Shown here: piece after piece, positions 18,004 to 24,511 of the stretch
How positions within the stretch are numbered: the first letter of the stretch is position 1
Layout: each line of letters begins with the position of its first letter
NCBI GenBank assembly: GCA_000283635.1
Contig: HE613569.1
Span: 955,501 to 1,019,500, forward strand
Source of the DNA: Streptococcus macedonicus ACA-DC 198
Lineage (GTDB): Bacteria; Bacillota; Bacilli; Lactobacillales; Streptococcaceae
DNA length: 64,000 nucleotides
Direction of reading: 5' to 3'
Program-made: the position numbers and the translations under genes
Notes under the pieces: model-generated
The model's input: the letters and a program-made list of their open reading frames with translations, nothing else
Told to the model about the DNA's origin: nothing
The model's database searches: none

Positions 18004-18011
18004 TGGAGACA
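17978..18011. repeat. right-end heptamer cluster, candidate integrase arm sites
   Basis: TGTCTCC at 17978-17984 and 17990-17996 (12 bp apart, inside the int 3' end) and reverse GGAGACA at 18005-18011. This mirrors the left-end cluster at 6466-6506. Confidence 0.6.
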
Positions 18012-18060
18012 CCTTACAAACGCAATAACAACGGGCTTTTCAAAGCCAAACCTACTCATT

Positions 18061-18068
18061 GAGTGGGA
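18061..18068 (+). repeat. attR core of the element
   Basis: GAGTGGGA, followed by GTAG. With the guaA codons before attL it recreates the uninterrupted guaA end, so host sequence resumes here. Confidence 0.85.
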
Positions 18069-18119
18069 GTAGTACTAGATTTTTAGCGACGAAGTCGCAA
18101 TAAAAATCTTTAGTACTAC
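18069..18119 (+). terminator. 51-bp palindrome, displaced guaA terminator
   Basis: GTAGTACT...AGTACTAC arms enclose a GATTTTTA/TAAAAATC pair and CGAC-GAA-GTCG tip. In the uninterrupted chromosome it would begin at the guaA stop codon, so it is probably the native guaA terminator, moved 11.7 kb by the element. A long T-run is absent, so function is inferred from position. Confidence 0.55.
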
Positions 18120-18218
18120 CTCTGCGATAGCTGTCTCAGAACAAGGAGCAAAAAGCGACGACGTGATGAGTTAACAGCGAACTGCTGAAGATAAAGAATG
18201 CAATCACTTAGAAATTCT

Positions 18219-18242
18219 GGCTCTTTGTCAACTGTAGTGGGT
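18219..18242 (-). repeat. solo ISL3-type terminal inverted repeat
   Basis: The 24 bases starting GGCTCTTTGTCAACTG match the right-end repeat of the IS at 13620-13643 read on the opposite strand. The adjoining sequence is not ISL3 but an IS110 gene, so only the tip of an old copy survives. Confidence 0.75.
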
Positions 18243-19106
18243 GGCAAAGTTAAGCTCTAGCCTAGCATAAGGGTTGCCACGTTTTGTGATGTGTTCTTGT
18301 GCTAAATAATTTCCGGCTTCGTAATGTCTTAAGTCAATACCAATAAAAGCGTTAATTTGATTGGTAGACTGAAAACGGCGGATGTCTCCCAATTTGCCAA
18401 TGATGCTTGTGGCTATTGTCTCCGCAATACCAGGAATAGAAAGCAGTATCTCATATTCTGGTAAAGGCTGGGCTAGACTAACCATTTGCTCTAAGATCAC
18501 TTGTCTACGTTCATCAAGTCTAAACAGTTCTTTTGCATAATATCTTACCTCTTCAAGGATTGGAGAGGTTTTCTTGACTGCTGGATAGGACTGATTGGCC
18601 AGTACAAGTAATTTATCAGCCAAAGATGTTAACCGCTTTTCAGAAATCCGTTTTGAAGTGGACTTTCTGATAGCCTTTAACAGTTCAGCTTCTGATAGCT
18701 CAAAGACCAACTCTTTGATTGGGAAGGTAATGATAAGATTCCAGTATTGTTCACCAGTTGGTTTTGAGAGGACTTGTTCCAACTCAGGGAAAGTCACTTG
18801 AAGGACTTTGTGAAGACGATTCTTCATACGAACGATGTCTTCTGTTAGATTTTGATAGAAGCGACTGAGGTCTCGCAAGTTTTGATAAGTCTCTTCTTGC
18901 ACATAGCTTGACTTACGATTGAGGGTAAATTGAGATATCGCAAGCTTTTTCGCATCAATTTTATCCGTTTTACGTACTCTTAAGCTGTCCAATTACTTCT
19001 TAGCTTCTAGAGGATTTAGGCGAGTATAGGGGTAGCTATTATTGTCCAACAAAGCTTGAAGTCTACGAGAGTAGACACCTGTTGCTTCAAAGACGATTTC
19101 TGGATT
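18228..19106 (-). pseudogene. truncated IS110-family transposase
   Basis: The product matches the IS110 pattern: N-terminal DEDD-type region (...VFEATGVYSRRLQALL..., RVRKTDKIDAKKLA) and C-terminal transposase_20 part (LLSIPGIAETIATSIIGKLGDIRRF, INAFIGID, KRGNPYAR). Three defects are visible: about 40 N-terminal residues are missing at the 19106 junction, TAA at 18993-18995 interrupts it, and the C-terminus is replaced after NPYAR by codons read from the solo ISL3 end. It cannot transpose. Confidence 0.85.
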
Positions 19107-20376
19107 TGCGGAGGATGGTTATTTAAGCGAAGCGGCAGGAGAATCTCCTATCTTCGAATCAGGCTCAGAACCCAATACCGTTGCAGAAGTTGATAACAAT
19201 GCCACAGCAGTTGACCAAGCAACCGCACTCGCATGGGTAGAAGCTAATGGCGTCGAGTACAAAGACATCATTGCAAATGATATTATCAGCAATCCAAATT
19301 ACATTAGTAGTGGGAGTTATTATTTCCTACAACAAGGAATTCCAACAGTAGTTACTTATAACAATCTTGAAAATACCTATTTCAATACAACAAAAGTTGC
19401 TAGTGTGGTATATACTTACACCCTAGAAAGCCCAGAATCTGGCGACCAAGTCTTGGTAAAATTCTTCAACGATCCAACAAACACTATTCATGTTATCAGC
19501 TTGAATCAAACAACGCATATTGGTATGGACGTGCAATTTTTAGATGAAAATGGCGAAGCTATTGACGTCTGTGGAGCTCTACTCTCGTTTGCCTCTCTTA
19601 ATTCAGGTGCAGTTTATGATGACGAAAGTGAGTCTTATATTTTAAATTCTGATGAATACGTGACGAATTTTGATGGTGATTATATTGCTATTAATGGGTC
19701 TTCTGTAAGTTACAATGCTAGTAAAAATCGAGCTCACACCGCTACCAGCAACGAATCTCTTGAACAAGGCAGCCGATTTGAGCAGAATGAATAGGACGGT
19801 ACGGAGTTATATGGTATGATGCCATTGTCGGCGTGGTTGGAGATGACGGTGAGATTCATTTTTCATTCGGTTCCAACAACCCTTCAACGCAATGGTCAAT
19901 GGTTTGCTTTTAATTCAAGTATTAAGGCGTATAGCGTTCCCGTTCTAGAAACGGTTGAAGAACCAACTTTGCAAATTGTTAGTGTCAGTTATACTCCATA
20001 TCAATATCAAGCTCCGACAAGTTCTTTAGATGATATTATCGTATCAGAAGAAAGTTTGGATGACCCAGAAACAACTGTTTTAAATCCGACTACGGATGAT
20101 ATTTCTGCTGATGTCGATGATGAGATTAATACTGACGACGAAGTAACTGCAGGCGATACGGCAGTTATCGTTCCGAGACAAGAAGCGATTGATAATGCTC
20201 TTGACCCAATCTATTCTGTCACGATTTCTGATGCCTACATCGCTGATACATTGCCAAAAACAGGAACAGAAAAACAATCACTCTTTGCTATTCTTCTTGG
20301 GACTTTATTGACAATGTCAGGACTTATCGGCATTCGTAAAAAAGCGGATAAATGGCTTAGAGCGTTTATGGTTTAA
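19107..20376 (+). pseudogene. decayed LPXTG-anchored adhesin with GbpC/antigen I/II-type domain
   Basis: One frame is open from 19111 to a TAG at 19792-19794. Its product resembles the C-terminal GbpC/Spa-type domain: ESPESGDQVLVKFFNDPTNTIHVIS, GALLSFASLNSG, YIAINGSSV. After the stop (probably a lost Trp codon) the sequence continues with frame changes near 19812 and 19900 (YDAIVGVVGDDGEIHFSFGS, WFAFNSSIKAYSV). It ends in an acidic wall-spanning region and the sortase signal LPKTG with hydrophobic segment and basic tail (about 20249-20345). The 5' part, with signal peptide, was lost at the IS110 junction. Cell-wall anchored when intact; the ligand is unknown. Confidence 0.75.
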
Positions 20377-20405
20377 TTGCCTAAAAAATTTGTGCAAATA
20401 GTCCA

Positions 20406-20435
20406 TTGAATAAATGCAAACAATTGCCCTATAAT
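20406..20435 (+). promoter_or_regulatory. promoter of the MATE gene
   Basis: TTGAAT at 20406-20411, 18-bp spacer, TATAAT at 20430-20435. The ribosome site GGAGAC at 20455-20460 precedes ATG 20466. Confidence 0.6.
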
Positions 20436-20465
20436 GACATTAATATGAGTTATGGAGACAATAAG

Positions 20466-21791
20466 ATGACAAAAACAGAGCACTTTTTTAGAGATTTGAT
20501 GAAGATTGCAATCCCAGTAGCTTTGCAGACTATGCTACAATCTTCTTTTTCCGTGATAGACCAATTAATGGTAGGTCAGCTTGGCAAAACAGCTATTGCA
20601 GCCGTAGAAGTAGGCGGTAAGCCAGGATTTGTCTTTGCCTGTGTTAGCGGATCTATTGCCACTGTGGCTGGCATCATGGTTTCTCAGTATATGGGAAAAA
20701 ATGACCAAAAGAAAATCAACACCAGTATGTCTGTTAATCTTCTGGTGATGATGATTTTAGCTGTTTTCACGATGAGTGTCTGCTTTTTCTTGCCGCACAT
20801 GATTTCAGGGATATTTACCAAAGACACGACCGTGATTGCTAATGCTGCAGATTTTATTAAAATCTTAGCCTTGGTTTATCCTTTGTCTGGGATTTCTTCA
20901 ATCCTAGCGGTGCAAATGAGATGTCATAATCATGCCGAATATCCGCTTTATATTAGTGCCGTGGCAGCAGTTGTCAATACCGTTTTGAATTATCTCTTGA
21001 TTTTCGGACATTTTGGTTTTGCGCCAATGGGAGTTAAAGGGGCAGCCATAGCAAGTTTGATATCACAAATCGTCAATTTTCTCTTAATGATTTATTACTA
21101 CCGTAAAATCTGTGCTTTCACAGTTGATTTACATATGGACAGCGTTGAAATTCGGCAATACGCTGATATGCTCTTACCAATTGTTATCAATGAATTTCTT
21201 TGGGCAATGGGACAAAATGTGAATACCTACATTTACGGGCATATGGGAACTAGTGAATTAGCAGGAATGTCATTGACAGGACCAATTCAAGGGTTATTTA
21301 TCGGAGCTTTATCAGGACTTTCTCAAGCGGCAGGGATCCTTATCGGACGACGCCTTGGAAAACGTGATTACGACAAAGCCTACGAAGAATCCAAACAGCT
21401 GTGCCTCTACGGTTTGGTGGGCTCTTTGATATTATCGATTACCCTTATTGCCACCAAAGGCTTGTATATCGGACTTTACAATGTCGAAGCAGATGTTAGT
21501 CAAGTTGGCTCACAACTACTGGTAGTCTTTGCTATTCTAGCCCCAATTAAAGTGCAAAATATGATTTTAGGTGGTGGCATTATCCGAAGTGGCGGTAGAG
21601 CCAAATACATCATGATTATCAACATATTAGGCACTTGGCTTATCGGCATCCCCATCGGACTCTTCACAGGACTCGCCTTAAAACTACCAATCGTCTGGGT
21701 CTATTTCCTCCTATCACAAGAAGAACTCTTCAGACTAATTATCTCTATCATCATGTTCCGCAGCAAAAAATGGATGAATACTATAATATAA
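20466..21791 (+). CDS. MATE-family efflux transporter
   Basis: 441 residues with about 12 hydrophobic segments in the two-bundle MATE layout. N-terminal pattern ALQTMLQSSFSVIDQLMVGQLG and the repeated pattern in the second half (MGQNVNTYIYGHMGTSELAGMSLTG) are typical. MATE proteins export cationic drugs or metabolites using Na+ or H+ gradients; the substrate is unknown. I start at ATG 20466 with GGAGAC nine bases upstream rather than at the longer in-frame start. It is monocistronic and intact among debris. Confidence 0.9.
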   Translation: MTKTEHFFRDLMKIAIPVALQTMLQSSFSVIDQLMVGQLGKTAIAAVEVGGKPGFVFACVSGSIATVAGIMVSQYMGKNDQKKINTSMSVNLLVMMILAVFTMSVCFFLPHMISGIFTKDTTVIANAADFIKILALVYPLSGISSILAVQMRCHNHAEYPLYISAVAAVVNTVLNYLLIFGHFGFAPMGVKGAAIASLISQIVNFLLMIYYYRKICAFTVDLHMDSVEIRQYADMLLPIVINEFLWAMGQNVNTYIYGHMGTSELAGMSLTGPIQGLFIGALSGLSQAAGILIGRRLGKRDYDKAYEESKQLCLYGLVGSLILSITLIATKGLYIGLYNVEADVSQVGSQLLVVFAILAPIKVQNMILGGGIIRSGGRAKYIMIINILGTWLIGIPIGLFTGLALKLPIVWVYFLLSQEELFRLIISIIMFRSKKWMNTII

Positions 21792-21799
21792 GGTGGAGG

Positions 21800-21832
21800 A
21801 AAAAGCTGTCATTACTAGAATGGTGGCTTTTT
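21800..21832 (+). terminator. terminator after the MATE gene
   Basis: AAAAAGC ... CATT / AATG ... GCTTTTT stem with a T-run. Confidence 0.7.
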
Positions 21833-21874
21833 AAGTATGATATAGTAAAAATATTAGGGTAAGGGAGGATTTTT

Positions 21875-22011
21875 ATGAAAATAGAAAAAGACAAAAATTT
21901 CGAAGAAGAAAGAAGTTATTTAATTAATGAAAGAATGTCGATGAAAACCTTATTTTAGAACTTGAAAAAGAAGCAATAAAAGAGGTTGAGAGGAAAGAAC
22001 TAAATGACTGA
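21875..22011 (+). pseudogene. decayed small charged protein, first of a pair
   Basis: GGGAGG then ATG 21875 starts a lysine/glutamate-rich reading (MKIEKDKNFEEERSYLINE) that ends at TAG 21958. A one-base frame change near 21932 would join it to DENLILELEKEAIKEVERKELND and TGA at 22011, giving about 45 residues. The family is not recognised. Confidence 0.4.
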
Positions 22012-22013
22012 AC

Positions 22014-22181
22014 ATGACTGAACAAGAGCAAGTAAAATAAATAGTTGAGAAATATAATAAAGGTCTTTCGAATTTATCAAACAATGCAAGCGCAAAAGAA
22101 TTTAAAACCGTCATGAAGTACATCGCCGACCAAGCTAGTAAACGCCAACATCAACTAGTTGGATTGGAAGATAAAGATTAA
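22014..22181 (+). pseudogene. decayed small protein, second of a pair
   Basis: ATG 22014 reads MTEQEQVK, a TAA at 22038-22040, then stays in frame as IVEKYNKGLSNLSNNASAKEFKTVMKYIADQASKRQHQ and stops at 22181 (55 codons in all). It begins two bases after the preceding small reading, like an operon of two tiny genes. The function is unknown. Confidence 0.4.
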
Positions 22182-22188
22182 CTTCAAT

Positions 22189-22230
22189 ATCCTATCTAGT
22201 TTTATAGACAGCTAGATGGGGATTTTTTTA
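22189..22230 (+). terminator. terminator upstream of the type I restriction locus
   Basis: ATCTAG / CTAGAT stem extended by CC/GG, followed by seven Ts. Confidence 0.75.
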
Positions 22231-22273
22231 TTCGAAGACTTAAAGATAACGGTTACCGCGCGTGTTGGAAAAT

Positions 22274-22281
22274 GGTATAAT
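22274..22281 (+). promoter_or_regulatory. extended -10 promoter of hsdM-hsdS-hsdR
   Basis: TGGTATAAT (hexamer 22276-22281), 43 bp before the hsdM start. There is no clear -35. It is the only promoter seen for the three genes. Confidence 0.6.
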
Positions 22282-22323
22282 ATACTTGATACATTATTTT
22301 ACACATTAGAAGGAATTATTTTT

Positions 22324-23919
22324 ATGGCTGAGAGCAAAAATTTGTTACAGGTACTTTGGAGTGGAGCAGATGTTCTTCGTGGGAAAATGGACGCGAACGA
22401 ATACAAGACTTACTTGCTAGGCCTTATTTTTTATAAATATTTATCAGATTCATATTTAGTAAGTGCATATGATCTTTTGAATGATGAAATGCCAGAAACT
22501 TTGGAAGAAGCGCAAGCCGCTTATGAAGAAGAAATGCAAGAAGATGATGCAGAGGAGTTTCTTAAAGAATTAAAAGAATCTCTTCACTACACGCTTGAAC
22601 CACAAATGACTTATACAAGCATGCTAAAAGATGTGAAGCTCAATGCTTTTAATCGTGAAAAATTACAAGCAGCATTTAATCGTATTCACGAATCAGACGA
22701 ACTTTTCAACGGTTTGTTTGCAGATGTTGATTTGTATTCAAATCGTCTTGGTACTGGGGACCAAAAACAAAGTGCAACAGTTGCTGAAGTTCTTCGAGTT
22801 TTAGAAGATGCTGATCTTATTCACGCCGAAGGTGACGTCCTTGGAAATGCTTATGAGTATTTGATTGGTCAATTTGCTTCTGAAACTGGTAAAAAAGCTG
22901 GTGAATTCTACACACCACATGGTCCAGCGCAGTTATTGACTCGCATTGCAATTATGGGACAAGAAGATAAGAGAGGATTGCAAGTTTATGACCCATGTAT
23001 GGGTTCGGGGTCATTGCTTTTGAGTTGTAAAAATTATTCTAATGAGCCTGACTATATCAAATACTATGGTCAAGAACTCATGCCGTCAACTTACAATCTT
23101 GCTCGTATGAACATGTTCTTGCATAAAGTTCACCCTGAAAATCAAGTCTTACACAATGCTGATACGCTCGATGCAGATTGGCCAACAGATGTTGAAACTG
23201 GATTTGACATGGTTACCATGAACCCTCCATATTCAGCACATTGGTCTGCTGCAAAAGGTTTCCTACAAGATGAACGTTTTATGGATTATGGTGGAAAATT
23301 AGCGCCAAAATCAAAAGCAGACTATGCTTTCTTATTACACGGTTTTTACCACTTGAAACAAACTGGAACAATGGCTATCGTTCTTCCGCATGGTATTTTG
23401 TTCCGTGGTGCTGCTGAAAAGACTATTCGTGAAACACTTCTTAAAAATGGTTCTATCTATGCTGTTATTGGTTTGCCAGCAAACATGTTCTACAATACAT
23501 CGATTCCAACATGTATTATCGTTTTGAAAAAACACCGTGAGGGTCGTGATGTTCTCTTTATTGACGCTTCAAAACAATTCGAAAAAGAGAAAAAACAAAA
23601 CGTCATGAAAGATGAGCATATCGAGCATGTGCTTGACCTTTACAAAAATCGTGAAACAGTTGAAAAAGAAGCTTACCTTGCTTCATTTGATGATATTGCA
23701 GAAAATGACTTTAATCTTAATATCCCACGTTATGTTGACACAAGCGAAGAAGAAATTCCAGTTGATTTAAAAGCATTAACCAAAGAAATCGAGGAAACTA
23801 ATAAAGCGATTGACGAAGCAAACGCTACTTTCCTTGATATGCTAGGCGATTTAACCTTTGCTGATAATGAGACTAAAGAATCAGTAGAAGCCTTTCTTAA
23901 AGTATTTGAGGAGATGTAG
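22324..23919 (+). CDS. hsdM: type I restriction-modification methyltransferase subunit
   Basis: HsdM (531 residues) methylates adenine at sites set by HsdS. It has the N-terminal HsdM helical domain (WSGADVLRGKMDANEYK), GEFYTP, SAM-binding DPCMGSGS (223-230) and catalytic NPPY (300-303). I start at ATG 22324, with AGAAGGA upstream, instead of the longer in-frame reading, which runs back over the promoter. hsdS follows after one base. Confidence 0.96.
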   Translation: MAESKNLLQVLWSGADVLRGKMDANEYKTYLLGLIFYKYLSDSYLVSAYDLLNDEMPETLEEAQAAYEEEMQEDDAEEFLKELKESLHYTLEPQMTYTSMLKDVKLNAFNREKLQAAFNRIHESDELFNGLFADVDLYSNRLGTGDQKQSATVAEVLRVLEDADLIHAEGDVLGNAYEYLIGQFASETGKKAGEFYTPHGPAQLLTRIAIMGQEDKRGLQVYDPCMGSGSLLLSCKNYSNEPDYIKYYGQELMPSTYNLARMNMFLHKVHPENQVLHNADTLDADWPTDVETGFDMVTMNPPYSAHWSAAKGFLQDERFMDYGGKLAPKSKADYAFLLHGFYHLKQTGTMAIVLPHGILFRGAAEKTIRETLLKNGSIYAVIGLPANMFYNTSIPTCIIVLKKHREGRDVLFIDASKQFEKEKKQNVMKDEHIEHVLDLYKNRETVEKEAYLASFDDIAENDFNLNIPRYVDTSEEEIPVDLKALTKEIEETNKAIDEANATFLDMLGDLTFADNETKESVEAFLKVFEEM

Positions 23920-23920
23920 T

Positions 23921-24505
23921 ATGGCTAATAAAGTACCAAAAATAAGGTTTAAAGGTTTTACTGATGATTGGGAACAGCGTAAGCTTGGAAATGTAGCAAA
24001 AATTACTATGGGTCAATCGCCTAACTCTGAAAACTATACAGAAAATCCGTCTGATTATATTCTCGTTCAAGGTAATGCAGATATGAAAGATGGCAGAGTG
24101 GTTCCTAGAGTTTGGACTACACAAGTAACAAAAACTGCTGATAAAGGTGATTTGATTTTGAGTGTTCGTGCACCAGTTGGAGATATTGGAAAAACTGATT
24201 ATGACGTTGTTTTAGGTCGTGGAGTTGCAGCGATTAAAGGAAATGAATTTCTGTTTCAATCACTTGGAAGAATGAAGCAAAATGGCTACTGGACGAAATT
24301 AAGTACAGGATCAACTTTTGAAAGTATCAACTCAAATGATATTAAAGAAGCTCAAATTCTTTTACCAAGTCTTGAAGAACAACAAAAAATCGGTACCTTC
24401 TTCAAAACGTTAGATAACACTATCACTCTTCATCAACGTAAGTGTGAACAGTTAAAAGAATTGAAAAAATTCATGTTACAAAACATGTTTCCAAAGAAAG
24501 GATAA
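23921..24505 (+). CDS. hsdS: half-length type I specificity subunit (one target recognition domain)
   Basis: 194 residues, about half of a normal HsdS (around 400), which has two target recognition domains and two conserved helices. Here one domain (about residues 16-170) is followed by one conserved coiled helix (LEEQQKIGTFFKTLDNTITLHQRKCEQLKELKKFMLQ) and a stop. Such half subunits can work as homodimers and then recognise a palindromic bipartite site. Positions 23968-24435 are identical to the three inverted copies at 28522-30141, so this is the expressed partner of a shufflon-like locus. Downstream, hsdR starts six bases after the stop. Confidence 0.9.
   Translation: MANKVPKIRFKGFTDDWEQRKLGNVAKITMGQSPNSENYTENPSDYILVQGNADMKDGRVVPRVWTTQVTKTADKGDLILSVRAPVGDIGKTDYDVVLGRGVAAIKGNEFLFQSLGRMKQNGYWTKLSTGSTFESINSNDIKEAQILLPSLEEQQKIGTFFKTLDNTITLHQRKCEQLKELKKFMLQNMFPKKG
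23968..24435 (+). repeat. 468-bp recognition-domain block, expressed copy
   Basis: It begins TTGGGAACAGCGTAAGC and ends CTCTTCATCA. By reading it appears identical to the opposite-strand blocks at 28522-28989, 29098-29565 and 29674-30141. Sequence diverges immediately outside. Confidence 0.88.
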
Positions 24506-24511
24506 GAGATT

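Larger units (their letters stand above)
6386..18068. mobile_element. 11.7-kb integrative mobilizable element in the 3' end of guaA
   Basis: Bounded by 8-bp GAGTGGGA repeats, with the integrase next to the right end. The contents split into cargo (type III restriction-modification operon, ISL3-family IS) and a mobility module: small ICE-type protein, FtsK/TcpA-like ATPase, membrane protein, Rep_2 initiator/relaxase, DUF3173, tyrosine integrase. No mating-pore (type IV secretion) genes are present, so it would need a helper conjugative element, which is the definition of an IME. The 3' end of guaA is a known integration site for such elements. All mobility genes look intact. Confidence 0.85.

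Noticed and set aside
18228..18992. Intact IS110 transposase of 254 residues
   Set aside because: The apparent start is a TTG just after an in-frame TAA; upstream codons continue the same protein and the C-terminus is read from an ISL3 end, so it is a fragment.
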